A program made the position numbers and the translations under genes. The notes under the pieces are model-generated. The model had not been told where the DNA came from. It was given only the letters and a program-made list of their open reading frames with translations, and ran no database searches. This document shows, piece after piece, positions 27,608-40,562 of a DNA stretch of 64,000 nt; within the stretch, counting starts at the first letter, position 1; every line of letters begins with the position of its first letter. The stretch spans positions 65,533,666-65,597,665 of the forward strand of contig NC_052018.1 in NCBI RefSeq assembly GCF_015832195.1, written 5' to 3'. The stretch is from Motacilla alba alba. Taxonomy: Eukaryota > Chordata > Aves > Passeriformes > Motacillidae.

Positions 27608-27869
27608 CTTCCCAGAGGAAGTGGCCGCCCTCCCGCCGCAGGAACTTGTACCAGAAGGGGCTGGCGGCGTCCTCGTCCGGCAGCGCCACCTCCGCCAGCC
27701 ACAGCGCGGGCTCCTGGGCGGGCAGCGGGGCGCTCGGCCGCGCCCGCCTCATGGGCACGGCGCGCCGCGGGTCCCACTCGCCCAGCTCCGGCCGCGAGCC
27801 GGCCACCAGCAGCTCCGCGCCGCCCTCCGTCACCCGGGCGGGCAGCACCACGCCGAAGCGGAACAGCAT
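27608..27869 (-). CDS. EPM2A: EPM2A (laforin) coding exon 1, CBM20 domain
   Basis: This is the first coding exon of laforin, the glycogen phosphatase whose loss causes Lafora disease in mammals. The ATG is at 27,869-27,867, with A at -3. The exon encodes 87 codons plus one base and ends at a GAAG|GTAACG donor, giving phase 1 as in the human gene. It starts [10 protein letters not shown] and holds the N-terminal part of the CBM20 carbohydrate-binding module: SRPELGEW with Trp32 at the human position, then LWLAEV, then FWYKFLRRE, whose lysine matches human Lys87. The linker between these blocks is about 13 residues shorter than in human. The exon lies in a CpG island and is very GC-rich, unlike exon 2. 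The reading frame stays open upstream and through the donor, but with no in-frame upstream ATG. Identification is by recalled similarity to human laforin and agreement of exon phase. Confidence 0.95.
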
Positions 27870-27983
27870 TTTACTGCCGCACGAAGAACGGCGCTTAACC
27901 GGGAGCTCGCCTATTGCTGCAGCACGGCCGGCAGCAGGGCCGCCGCTGGCAGGCTGCCCGGGCCCGCCCTTCCGCCGGGGGCC

Positions 27984-28073
27984 GGACACCGGCCTTGCCC
28001 CGGACACCGCCTGTGTCCCGGACACCGGCCCTGTCCCTGACACCGGCCCTGCCCCGGACACTGCCCCTGCCCC
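27984..28073. repeat. 18-bp minisatellite, five units, upstream of EPM2A
   Basis: Five head-to-tail 18-bp units follow the pattern GGACACCGGCCCTGYCCC, beginning at 27,984, 28,002, 28,020, 28,038 and 28,056. Units differ by one to four bases. The array sits 115-205 bp upstream of the laforin ATG, in the CpG island. The period is a multiple of three, so every frame through it stays open and gives six-residue repeats. This explains the long spurious open frames across the region. Confidence 0.92.
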
Positions 28074-31000
28074 TCGTGGAGCCCGAGCCGTGGCTGTTCT
28101 CGGTGCGGTTGTTCCGGGCGCTCGGCTGCCGTACGCACGGGGCCGAGGGAACTTCCCCTCCCTCGATCGCCTCCTAAAGCGGGGATGGAAAATCCTCTCC
28201 GCTGGCCCTCCTGTTTGCCAAAGGCTACGCGTCACGTATGGTGACTTTAACAAGGATTATTGCTGCGTTAAAGGAAGCCGCTGCTATTACTCCCAAGAGC
28301 CCAGGCTTAATTTAGCGCAGCAAAAACATCATTGAAAATTGCCATACTTGCAGCTACAAACAACGACTGGCTGCAAATAACGCTTTAGTGTTCGTGATGT
28401 TTATGTCTTCCCCGCTGACAGCCAGCCAGTCGTGGTGAGAAAAGAAATGTGGAATGCTGAGGGAGGTTAGAAAGCTTTTAAAAGAAATCTGGAGTTCGCT
28501 ACACGCGTTCTGTTTACAGCCAGAAGGGGAAAATTTGGCAACTCCTACGTGCAGCAATACTCAGGACTTAAAAAGACTGAGGAAGAGGATGCAATCCAAC
28601 CATTTAATGGGCGGTCCCTGCTTGAATACGCCCATTTCAGAGGCTTTTAAGGACAGAAACAGAGGAGTGGTAACTTTATTTAGGTCAAGTTCTGGGAACA
28701 GGATGAAGGCCTTTCAATGAGTCAAAAGAAATCCTGCCTCAAAAGATGGCTGTTTGTTTCCTTTATTCAGGGGTGATGACACTGAAGTGTATGTGCTGCC
28801 AAATTTATTTTTAAGAGTGCTTTAGCCAATTTTCACTGATACTCACTGAACTTGTGGAAGTGATATTCCACCACTTTTCCAGACATTACCAAAAGGAATG
28901 AAATTCTCGCTGTCCTCCATTTCTGCTGGCTTCACTGTAGCACTGCTGCTTTTGTGGAACAGTGTAGTACGTTTTTGTTTGGTTTTTTTTTTTCAACCTG
29001 ACAGTCGAGCTACCCATACCGTGTCTTATAATTATCTTTCAAATATCTATCTCTTTACCATACACCTTCATTTTAACAGCATGGATGAGACAGAATGTAA
29101 CAACTTTGGGGTTTTATCCTAAAGCTCAAGCATGACTGGAGTCCTAAAACCACCCCAGCATATTGTGCCTACATAAAACCATATGCTTCTGCTCATTCCA
29201 GTCACAGTTTCAGCTTAAAAACTGCAGGATCCAATAGGACATCTCATTGACAGTTCAGTTCCTGGCTGTTGTCTAAGCCCGAGTGTAAAGAGAGACCAGC
29301 AACATCCATCTTTGGACAAAACTGCTTTATGCCTGTAAATACTGAGTCCTCATCTTAGACCTGCAAGCCTAGTGGAACAATAAAAAATTGTTCTGTAGAC
29401 TCTGATGTGCCAAGTAGTATCTTTAAAAATAATTCAGTCCATTTCTTCTCCATGTTCTGCCTTAATCCATTTTTGTGCCATTCAGTATTGTGTGTTAGAT
29501 TAAGGTTAAAGATGACAGAAAGCGGCCAGCTTGATTTCCTGTGGTTTCCTCAAAAGCTTTAGTGCAGATTAGGGTTAGGTTGAGAGATCAACAGGAAGGG
29601 CTGGAAAACTGGATCTACTGATGGATCCTGCAAAACTGAGATAAAAACTAGAAATGTAGATTGGCTTGGGACATCCCATGGCTGGGTGTAGTGGAACAGA
29701 GGAACACTTTATATTGGTGAAATTGCAGGCTGAATGTGGGCTATAGACAGGATAAAATGTATTAGCATTAGATCTGAGACTGAGGAACTAAAGGTACTGT
29801 AAGGTTTGTTTTTAAGGTCAAGAAACAAAGGCAAATGTATGTCCCGTCCCCTCCCCCCCCATGTTAGATTTGCATGGTCTATGATTTGTCATCTTCTAAA
29901 CTGGAATTTCAGCTGGAGTAAAGGCAGGGGAGGTGGGGAGGAGTTCCATTTACTGTTAGTGTTGAGGATTGAAGGAGTTGATGAAGTACTTCCACAGTTG
30001 AGCCATTGCCATAACCCTAAATTTAGTTTTAAGTGTCACCCTAAGCCTCTTAAGGAATTAAGAATAGTTTCCTTTGCCAAAATGACCTGTTAGTCTAGTA
30101 CTGCCTGGCCAGTGCTTCCCCTACAGTCCTCAACACTATTCTGAAACCTAAAAGCTTTCCCTATAATCCAGTCATCTTTTACAATCACAGATTAAACATG
30201 ATTATTTCCTTTTTTTTTTTTTCCCCCACTATAGTAAGTCCTCATTCCAACTTGGCAAGCCTTACAGTTCCCATGAAAAAGCTTTGGCACAAAGGGGCAA
30301 AACCCTGATAGTCAAGTTGTTCTTACTTGTCATAAAAAATACTGTCAATTGTTGATTCCTGTGGGAACAAACTACCATCTTAGTGGTCTGTCTGTACTGT
30401 AATAATAAATGCTGTGTATTTGTGCCCCTCACAGCTGTTTAGGATTTCTCAGCATACTTAACTTACAGCAGCTACTTGCTGAGTAAGCCTTGATTGACCT
30501 CAAATCGAACAGTGAACTAGCAACACAGTGAGGCTTAGTGCCAAGTTTATTTTAAAGCCTTCACATTATTGTTTCTGCTACCATCCCAAGCATTTGCTGA
30601 AGCTGTTTCTAACTGGCAAAAAGGCAAGAATTGTATGAAAAAAAAAGCCAGCTTATTTTTACACAGCATTAGTGTGCAAAAAGGGACTCAAGAGATCACA
30701 GTTTCTGCAAGAATCAGTTGCTTCATGGATTTCACCTAAATTATACCAACAGGTAGTAGCCTTGTGTAATTTCTAGCTAATTAGCTGGTTTATTATCCAA
30801 AATTTGTGGAGGTGGTGGGGATCTCACAGGAGGACTCACTGAGGCAGTGTACCTACTTAACATCAACCAACCACTAGTTATGCCTTCAGGTTTCTGCCTA
30901 ATGGCAGTATCTAAAAGGATTCTAGGGAAAAGTCTGAATGTCCAGAAATTGGAGCTGTGACTTTATTTGCAGACATGTAAAACACATTTAAAGGCATTTT

Positions 31001-34000
31001 CACTTGCTGTGCACTGAACTTTTGCAGAATCACAGTTCTAACTTTCTGCAGAAGTCTAATTTCTTACAGTGTCTCTTTCAGGGATAAAATTGTCGTGGTA
31101 TTTTTGTGAACACAAGAGTTTTAAATCATTTGTTACAGCCCAAGAAAACTTGGGCAAAGTATTGCTGGCTGAAATTTTAGTAGACAGTAGTTGAGAAGTT
31201 TGACAGTATAGAGCAGTTCAAAAATCAGCTTTCCAAGTGCAAAGTCATATTTTTCTTCACAATTTTCTTACTTGAAAAGTGTCTGCTAGGTATAGAGACA
31301 GCACAGAGTTATCTGATCAATGGGAACACTACTGAAATGACAGTTGAACTTAATAGTTCCACGTTGGGGTAGCCTGTGTCTGCAGTATATGTGCTTTTTA
31401 GCTATTCCAAACTTTACCCCATAGCCCAGTTTGCAGCTTGGAACAGCTTTATCTATTGTTGCTGTACAGTGATCTCAGATGATAATATTTCTAAGTTGGG
31501 AAAACTGTAGTGAAGAGAGAGAGTTTGAAAAACAAAAACAAAACACAAAAACAGAAAGATCTGGTTGGAGAAGGGAGGGAGTATCCCTGATTGCAAGTTG
31601 TGGGTGATGTTTAGATTAGCAGTGCTCCAACCAAGACTTGCCTTTCTTCCCTTTTTAGGTCATTTTCTTTCTTGTAAAGATACAGAGAAAGTGTTATTGC
31701 AATTCCCAAATGTTTCTGCTAATTATAGAAAAGAGAAAGGCAGCACATGGTACACAGTCTTGCTTGTAAAAAGGCAAACATTTATATTTTGTGATAAGCT
31801 GATTTAGATGTATTAGTGATTTGGGTAAAATGTTCATTGCTGAAAAATTTAGACAGCCTGTATTTCTTCAAAGAGATTGAACTAAATATAAAAGAAACCC
31901 CATTCTAGTGCAAATAATTTAAGACCACTGGTTTAAGTGAAAGTTGATTATGTTGATTAATCTAAACTCATCAATCTGTGGACCCAGACTTTCTAGTTGA
32001 ATTTTAACTGTCCCTCTCATATTAATTCCGATTAATAGTTCATAGTTCTAATGCTCTCACCAATACTTCCACTTTGACAACACAGCAGCTAAGAAACACC
32101 TTTCTAGACTGAAGACTGAAAGAAGACTTAGAATTAAAGAACTTGTAAACAGATGAGCACTGCTATCCATATTTTTTAGTGTTGAGCTGTGTCAGAGCAG
32201 TGATAACTGCATGAGCCATTTTAGCTGCTTATTGCTAGGAGCAACTTTTTATGCAGACTAAGCTACAGAAGTTCTGTCAGGACTGACCATTTCAGGAACT
32301 GCACTGGAAAATTATTCTGCAACAATAGATAGGACACTACAGGAGATGGTTTCCACTTTTGCATGGGGGTTTGTGTAGCAGATTTTAAAAAAAGTTTGTT
32401 GTTTATAGAAGTAACTTGGCAGTGTAAGTATGCAATAACATTACAGTAAACACTACAGAAATACATACAGGAATAACTGATCTTGTAGGTTGCTTTTTTC
32501 AACACCCAATTTAGCTGTCTGCATCCTCCCCAGCCTCATATGCCTTGGGAGCTGGAAAAAGTCCCAACATATTTCAACGTGGGGCCCTTTCAGGATGGGA
32601 TGTCCTATCAGCCTCACCAATGTCCAGAAATTAACAAATATTGCAGACTAGTCCAGCACATGGCTTCTTTCCTGCCCAGAATGAGCCACACAGTTTTTGG
32701 AGGTATGCTCCATGTCATCTGTGGTGCCTTTGCACTGGGATGCTGTAACTCAACCCAACCCAGAGTTCTAGCAAGTAGCCCTAGCAGGAACATGGCTCTT
32801 CTGCCTGGTACAAAGGGATGAGAGAGGCCGAGTGCTTACTTGGGGATCAAAGTACCCAGAGCTTCTTGAGTGAAAAACAGCGTGTAACAGTAATCATTAC
32901 AGTATTAATTCATTGTAAGCTTCCTTTATGAAACCAGCCTGTTACCACCAATGATCATCAAGTTTCTAATTAAAATATCTACTTAAGGGAAAAAAGAAGT
33001 GTTTTGGCTGTTCAGAAGCAAGACAGTGTAAAAACAAATACTTGACTGTATGGAATAGCAAAACTTTTTTTCATTAGTTAGGAGCATGCAATCTGACCCA
33101 AAACTTACGTGCTGTAGTATGACATTAATTTTTAAGTAGAACAATGTGCCTGCCTTTTTTCTGGGGAGACTTAAATAATCCTTCTACTTTCAAAAGCCTG
33201 TGCTCACAGATCCTAATAACTGTGCTCTAGTCTAATGCACCCTCCGTACCTGTGCAGGGTTTCAGTGTCCTTGGGATCCCCAGCAAATTACTGATTGATA
33301 GAAGGTTCCTGTACATTATACTCCTGGGGCTATTTTAAGAAAAATTTAGTTGCTTACTTTTCATTATGCAGACTCTCTAATTGCAATTGTTTTATGTATG
33401 ACCAGCAACATTTCAGGAAGTGACACCCAGCATTAGATGTGGAGTAAAAGGTGAGAAAAGCAACCATGGGAAAGGAAGTTTGACAAGAGAACTTCCTTCT
33501 CAATATATGCTTAAGCAATAGGTTTCTAGCTCCAAAGCTGACTGGAATTTATTGAACATCCTAAAGAAATGGAAGTCTTGCTGACAAGTCTAACTAGATT
33601 TTAGGTAAGTCAGAAATAGAACCATTTTGCTGCATAATGATTAAATGGCTTTGGAACAAAAGCTGTTTGGAACAGGAAAGGGAAACCTTTAATGTTTGTC
33701 AAAAAAATTAAGCAAACAAACTGAAGGATATTATCCTTCAAGCCATGGCCCTGTATCAGAAAAGGGAACAGAAACAATTATTCATTTAAGCATACAATTC
33801 TCAGTGATTATTATATGCTTCTCATAGTACAAGAAATCAAACTTACTGGTGACTGACCCTACCAGTCAATTTATTTTTCCAATTATATTAAAAAAGTAGA
33901 AACAACTGAAAGCCTTTTTCTTAGACTGAAACTGGATCAAAAGACAAATCCAGACGTTATCTTTAGATCAACACATGATTTTTAAGGTCTAGGAAAAGTG

Positions 34001-37000
34001 GCAGCAGAAATTAAAAAAAAAAAATCAAAAAGCACTGTTCCTTATCCAACAGTCCAACCACATACAAAAAATAAGAAGTTATATCACCAGCTAAATCTAA
34101 TAAAACAGAGATTTAATGCTCAAGTGTATATAACTGCATACAGAGTATCTTACTCTCTTATCTTCTTTCCATATATGAATCTGTTGTTGTATCACTCCAT
34201 CAAGACAACACATTGCTGCTGCTTATCTTTCTGGTTTCATGTATTTACCAAATTTCCCACTGCACATCTCTTTATTTTAAAGAATCTTTATTTTGGCTGT
34301 TTTGGCAAGCTTTCCTAAATTCATTTACCTGGCACACAAATAATCCTTTCTAAGAAACAAGCACTACTTTCATCCAGATATAAAGAAACTGGGAACTAGG
34401 AATTGCAGTCTAGAATGATAGAGTAAACAGCCTGCAACTTAGCAACCTTCACAGGCCATGGCAACAGCTTGCAGCCAAGAACCAGGAGATGTGTGTGACA
34501 TACTTTGCAGACTAGATCATAGACAGGGGACTCCTGCTACTTAATTTGGTATGTGTATGTTGCTGTGTACCATAGTAACCCGTTTCCACTTGAGCTCAAG
34601 TTCTCACACAGATGCCTCCCCATTAGCACAGCCATCCCTCAAGGTAATGCCACAGAAACCACAGAGCTGAGCTGTACCTGGCCCCTAAGTCAGCAGCTGA
34701 GTACTTGGTTTTTCTTCACCTGTTTGAAAGAATAATGGATTTTGAAGATCAGCCCAAAACCAGATCTGTCATGTTAGTCAACAGTATTACAACAGCCTTA
34801 GAAGTACAGCACACACTTCAAATATTCTCTGTCTCTTGAATTACACATACATTTTCTTGAACAGCTATAAGAACACTTGAATTTTCAAATGACATTATCT
34901 TTCTCAGTGCTTACTTTTTATTCTGACTGCATGAAACTATATTGCAAGCTGTCTGAAACTTCTTACGCCTGCGCCCTCTAAAGTGGTTTTAAATTTACTG
35001 AAAAATAGCAATGAGATCTAATTTTTAGAGATTCCTTCTTGGTTTACTTTTATACATTCACTAATCTGCACTTTTCCATAAGCATAAATTCTCAAGCTAA
35101 GATCATTAAGGCTTAGTGCTATATAAAATATTGTCACCAAATGCCTTTCCTATTCTGAGATAAATCTAAATAGAAAAGGTAACAGATTCATATATTAATA
35201 GCAGGCATTAATTCAGCCAAAATTGCATATTTCTCAAGTATTACACTCCTGACCTCAAATTCCAGGTAAGTAGAATTATTTTCTTAAATTATCAGAATTA
35301 GTTTTTGCTTGATAGCAAATTTTGTGTCTGTGAAACTTGTAGAATAAATCCTGATCTGATCTCTCACTTTTTAGGTACCTGCCCATAAAACAATGAAATG
35401 GGAGGTTTTAAAAATATATTTATATAGGGATTGTTGGAACTAGTTCCATGCAAATTTCAAGCACTTTTGAGTTCCTGGCAGCCAACTAACAATTCTTTGT
35501 AGCATGTAGTAGAATATCATGTTCCAAGTTCTCAAGAATATAAACGTATGTAAAGAACAGATTTTTTTACACTGCACACATTTATAAGTAGTTTAAATTT
35601 ATTACCAAATACAGTTTTCCCAGTGGCTAAAATATTTTTAAGGAGGAAAAGGCAAAGCTAATAGAGCTGTTAGACTGGCATAATGGCCACTCTGGATTGA
35701 CAGGGGCAGCACAGTGAAGCACTTCATGTGCCACTATTAGATTTCCTTTGGAAGCATCCACATTTAAAGTGGTTTAAACTGAAAGCAACAATTAAGCTCT
35801 CCATTTTCCCTTTGACTGTAAGTATGAATATGCAAATAAAATAACTTTACCTTTATGGCCAATGATATTGTTAGCGTTCACTACCCTGAACTGCATTAAA
35901 TGACACATCAAACAAACTATCCTTCAGCATTTTGCAAGGACTATGGTGTGCTAACTCAATCTGCTGCTTCCATAATCAGAAATTCTGGGAGTATCACTTC
36001 TGGTGTGGTGAATTTGACTGGTGTTATTGCACAGTTCTTTCTCACCAGAACAGGAGTGCATTACGTGAAGAGGTACTGACTGTGGGTTCCAAGAACTACA
36101 GAGCACTTGTCTCACCTTTGCTTTCTGAACTACCTCACTTTCAGCTGTACACACACTGCTTTCAAACTACATAAATTCTACCAATGTAAAATAATGTGCT
36201 AAACGAATTGACACGGTTTCCTTCAATGCTATTTCTAAGTGATTATGCACACAAAAACACATTTAATATTTGAATGTTGATCTCCATGCTCCTTTAATCA
36301 CTGCAGATACTTGTTTGTCTCTATCAGCCATCCTGCTGTGGGCTGGAAGTTAAGTCTGGCAAGTTAACAGCATCAATAAAAAAAAAAAAAAAATCAAGCC
36401 TGTTGCCATGTGTGACCAATGGAACAATCCTTGCTACAGCATGTTCAAAGCCAACTTCTGCAGGAGAGGTGGCAATCACAAACCTATACACATCTGTACA
36501 AAACCACCATCTGCAGCACGGCAACATCACTATTTGGTTCCAGAAGAATCCTATGAACAAGCATGAGACAGACTTTTTTAGATCTAACACTGCAAGAGCT
36601 GAGCCAATCATTATTCGCCTCCAAAAGTAACTGAGCCAAGATGGCATATTGTGTTGTAATAACTCAATTATATCCACCTTCTAATGCTTTTCCTTTTTAT
36701 ATTTTTAAGGAGAGAGACAAACCAGTATTCATATAATTTTGGTCTCCATGTCTTTGTAGGAAAACTTAAACCAATCTTACTCAAATGAAGTTCTCTAACT
36801 GTGTTAAACACTAAACCTCACAAGGTAGGTTTTTCTCTCTTTGTATTTAAAAAGCATAAAATAAAAAGCACTGACTGTCAGTGCCTTCATTTGCTAGTTG
36901 AAAGATTCAAAGTGACTCTAGCAAAACCATTCCTTTTTGGAAATCAAAAGCTAAAACTTTATGAGAGGTAACAGATAAATCCACACCCTCCTTTGACTTA

Positions 37001-38181
37001 ATTAACACATGAAGGATTATGTACCTCTGGAAACATGTATTTCATTTTCCGTGCTTTCAGACCATCTATTTTAAGCCATGGGTATTTAACATAGGTGGAA
37101 GTTTTAACTTAAGACTTTATGAAAATAAAATTGCTGTTTATAAAGCTAAGCAAAATGGTCTTTTACATACATAATTTACATTAGTATGACTGTGGATTAA
37201 GTGTCTCAGTAGGAATAGCCAGTGGGATATTATTATTTTTTGAACAATGCCAAGAAAACGACAGAGATTAAGGAAAAACGAAATATTGCAAAGAAGCTCT
37301 TCCCTGTCTGTACTACACAGACACCAAGAGAGACTGATCCTTTTTTTACTGCTTCCCTCAGCTGTGTTTTTTGCAAAGCTCTGTGGATTTAATTAAAGCT
37401 CACAATTAGCTCAAAATATAAAGGGGACTATTAAACTTCAGCAATTGATTTGGGTACTATATGCATTTTTTTTGAAAACTGCGATTCTCTGCCATTCAGA
37501 AATGCTTGCAAATATAACAGCCTTTTCTTTAGGGACAAGTCATCGACTAGAGACCTCTAAGAGGAAAAGCTACTGAAATGTTTCATGGCAAGGGACTAAA
37601 GTGATGGATGAATGGCACACTATTACCTAGAAGGGGTTATTTCAGACCTAGAGAGTCTTTGGTTTAGAACTGAGATGTATTTTAAGCAGCAACCCACATG
37701 ACCTGGATTAGAACAGCCTGAAAATTACATGGAAGTCAAATGAATCCAGTAATTTCCCCACAAGCATCTCTTTATGTAAATTTAGCAAGTGATGTCATAT
37801 GACAGAATGTGAAAATGTACAAATGTGTATGCCATGAATATGTGTAACACATAAGCTAACAAACTTCAGATTGTTCTACTGAGACCAAAACCACTCAAAA
37901 TCTGTGAAAAGCTGTTATGTACATAATAAATCCATCTGGTAGTTACTAGTAGTCTTTCCTAAGTTCTGGTAAGGTTTATGTCTATACCACTACAGAATGA
38001 GTGGTTTTATTCTGCATTTATTATTCTGCATTTATTAATATTTGCTTTGCTGTAGCACATCTTTGTTCAAACTTTACTACCTGCATAAATTCAAGGAGAC
38101 AGAAGCCAATTCATTTGATCTATTGAACCAACTAAGCATAAAATTAACTCTACATGGATTTCAAAGAATTACTGTAGTCAT

Positions 38182-38203
38182 GTGAGATGCTTTAGCATCT
38201 CAC
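38182..38203. repeat. 10-bp-arm perfect inverted repeat, 2-nt spacer
   Basis: GTGAGATGCT and AGCATCTCAC are separated by TT, in the intergenic region between EPM2A and FBXO30. Confidence 0.95.
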
Positions 38204-38979
38204 TTCATTTAAATGTGACTAGATATATAAGATCCATATAGCAATAAACAGTGGCTTTTTTTTCCTTACAAGTTGCATTGTGGGTAAGTTCATGAGAACC
38301 ACTGCAATTACAAGCTGTGTGGTCACAGGTGTCTGGGGGCTGCTTACCCTCACTATGGGTGAATCCCCAGATAATGATCCTCATGATAGTTTCAGCTTGA
38401 GCACAACTCTAAAACTTTACCACCATGGAGGCAAGTAGTCACTCTAACCTGGTCAAAATACAGAAGACGAACATGCTTGTATGACCTTCATGCAACCATC
38501 AGGTACTGTGCTTGAGATCTGAAGCCACAGGGCATGCATCAGTTGGCCACTTGTTAAGCTTTCCCCAAGCTCTGCTAGGTCACCACAGCTGCCAGGGAAT
38601 ACTCATTCACTTCATGTGTTCTCACTAAGTTCCATAGTGAACAGTAAGTTGTTCAATTGCTGTCAACCAAGAGTGGCCTAAAGTTCAAATAGAATGTTCC
38701 AAAGGCAGGCTGTGCCCCACCTTTAGAGTAGTGGTTTTTAAACCACTTTTGCTGAGAGCATATGCGTGGTCAGAACAAAATTCAAGACCAGTTACAATTT
38801 ACCTTAACTGTCAAAACCATAAATGATTCCATATTCTCCACCTATTTCAATGATTTCTTACTTACAGTTTATTTCATCTATGGATGTTCTGGCCAACCTT
38901 ATTTACCACACCTCTGCACAAGGTAACTAATTCACACAGGTTTCTGTGTGTTATTCTGGGACTAGTTAATGTAGCAGAA

Positions 38980-39375
38980 ATGTAGTAGCCACAAAACCTG
39001 CTCCTGGATACACTCCTTTCCATGGGTGGAATCTCCTGCCAGAAGCCTGCTCCTGTGGGAGCTTTCCACAGCCCACAGCTTCCTTCAAAGTAGATCACAT
39101 GCACCCCACAAGGGGTGCTTCAGTGGCTGCAGAGCTGATACCTGTTCCTCTGCAGTCCTCCATGGGCTAGAGGAATGACCTGAGTTACCATGGTATTTTC
39201 CACAGGTTGCAGAGGAATCTCTGTTCCCACATCAAGGACCTCCTGCCCCTAATCCTTTGTATCTGCAGGGCTGTTTCTCCCACGTTTTTGTCACTCTTCT
39301 CCCACAGCTGCTACATAAGTGTTTTTCACACTCTCTCCAATGTCCAGTCTCTTCTCACAGAGCTTCCTCCCTCTG
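38980..39375. repeat. Probable avian dispersed repeat, family not named
   Basis: GGTTGCAGAGGAATCTCTGT...ACCTCCTGCCCCT...TCTGCAGGGCTGTTTCTCCC...GTCACTCTTCTCCCACAGCTGC resembles a sequence I recall recurring at many places in bird genomes. I cannot name the family or its orientation with confidence. The block is GC-richer than its flanks and has no convincing coding frame. Limits are approximate. Confidence 0.45.
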
Positions 39376-40459
39376 GATGGTAAAATTAGCAAATCTGGGA
39401 TCATTAAAGTTTTACCTGAAGATCAAAAGGACAGTAGAAAAGTGATATTGCCAATCATACAGCTTTTGTAAATGTGCTTTGTTTTGGCTTTGGTTTTCAT
39501 TAAAAAGATGCACTTGCTTATCTGCATGGAGGAGATTTCATTTGAACAAAATATAGAAACTAAGTTTTCTATTTACTTCCCATGTTCTCCTAACAACCAT
39601 TAATCAACACTGTTTATCAATTAAAAAAACCTATCACAGGATTTTTGCAGTCTGGGTTTTTTTTCTTGGTTCGTTTGGTTCTAACCTTTAATATAAAGGC
39701 TTCTGTGTGTATCCAAAAGGGCATCAGCTGAAAAATATGATTACAAGTTACAACTCCATTTAACTGATGTCAAAGATGCAGGTCACTTGGATAGAGTCTG
39801 TTTTATCACAAAATATAGCAATTTTTGTTGTATGCAATCCCATCTACTCAGCAGTGTTACTGCATTGTTAATTCAAGAATATCCTACCCATCTGTGTATT
39901 AAGAAACACACGCCCAATGCAGTACCTTATAAATATCTTGCTTGTAAGTAAAGCCACCTTGCTTAGGCAACACAGCATCCAGTCATCCCTTCATCTTCAA
40001 ATACACAATGACGTGAAACTCCAGACAGCTGATGCTCATAAACAGCTGTCACAGTTCATAGCACTAATACTTTACCTTAACCAAGGTTCAAATCTCTTTA
40101 AGCAGCACACTATTTCCTGTTTGCTGCAAAGGCCTCTGGAATCACATGTGGAACACAACTATATAATTAAAATACTAAAGAGAAAACAATATTCAGAAGA
40201 TTACATAACACATAACAATCAAACATTAACACTTCTGAACAAAGTCCAGTGTAGGTTCATACCAGGTTGTTGATTATTCATTTGTTAACCAGTCACATAA
40301 TCAGATTAGTTTTGTCCTGCAGCCTACCCCTGTGCTATGAATACTAATGCAACCCAACTTTCATTTTACTAGCACGATTGCCTCCATTTAAATCACAATA
40401 AACTTGAAGGTAGCTCTGCTGTTACCTACTTGAAAACATAGAGTAGGTAACATTTTCTA

Positions 40460-40562
40460 ATTGAAAAAAAGGGCAAATGTTAAATGAAAAGCATATATCA
40501 ATCTATTATTGATTGAAAAAAAGGGCAAATGTTAAATGAAAAGCATATATCAATCTATTATT
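40460..40562. repeat. Perfect tandem duplication, 51-bp unit, period 52
   Basis: The segment starting ATTGAAAAAAAGGGC at 40,460-40,510 is repeated without a mismatch at 40,512-40,562, with one G between. Identity over 51 bp in neutral-looking DNA suggests a recent duplication. Confidence 0.97.

Larger units (their letters stand above)
27350..28190. promoter_or_regulatory. EPM2A: CpG island promoter of EPM2A
   Basis: GC content and CpG density rise sharply here against AT-rich flanks. The island covers EPM2A exon 1 and about 320 bp upstream of its ATG. No TATA box is evident, as is usual for CpG-island promoters. The transcription start cannot be fixed from sequence alone, but must lie above 27,869 on the minus strand. 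CpG-island promoters often also fire in the opposite direction, and a divergent noncoding transcript is annotated at the human locus. Here a plus-strand transcript starting near 28.0-28.2 kb is only an inference. Confidence 0.8.

Noticed and set aside
27227..28335. Plus-strand open frames of 223-346 codons over EPM2A exon 1
   Set aside because: They are antisense shadows of a GC-rich exon and the 18-bp repeat. The minus-strand laforin frame explains the region.
30202..30232. Strong polypyrimidine tract with AG as a plus-strand splice acceptor
   Set aside because: It is followed at once by TAAG, with no open frame or partner donor. It is a simple T-rich run.
32540..32821. 93-codon plus-strand frame in the intergenic region
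   Set aside because: I recognise no family, and it has no splice or promoter context. A frame of this size is expected by chance.
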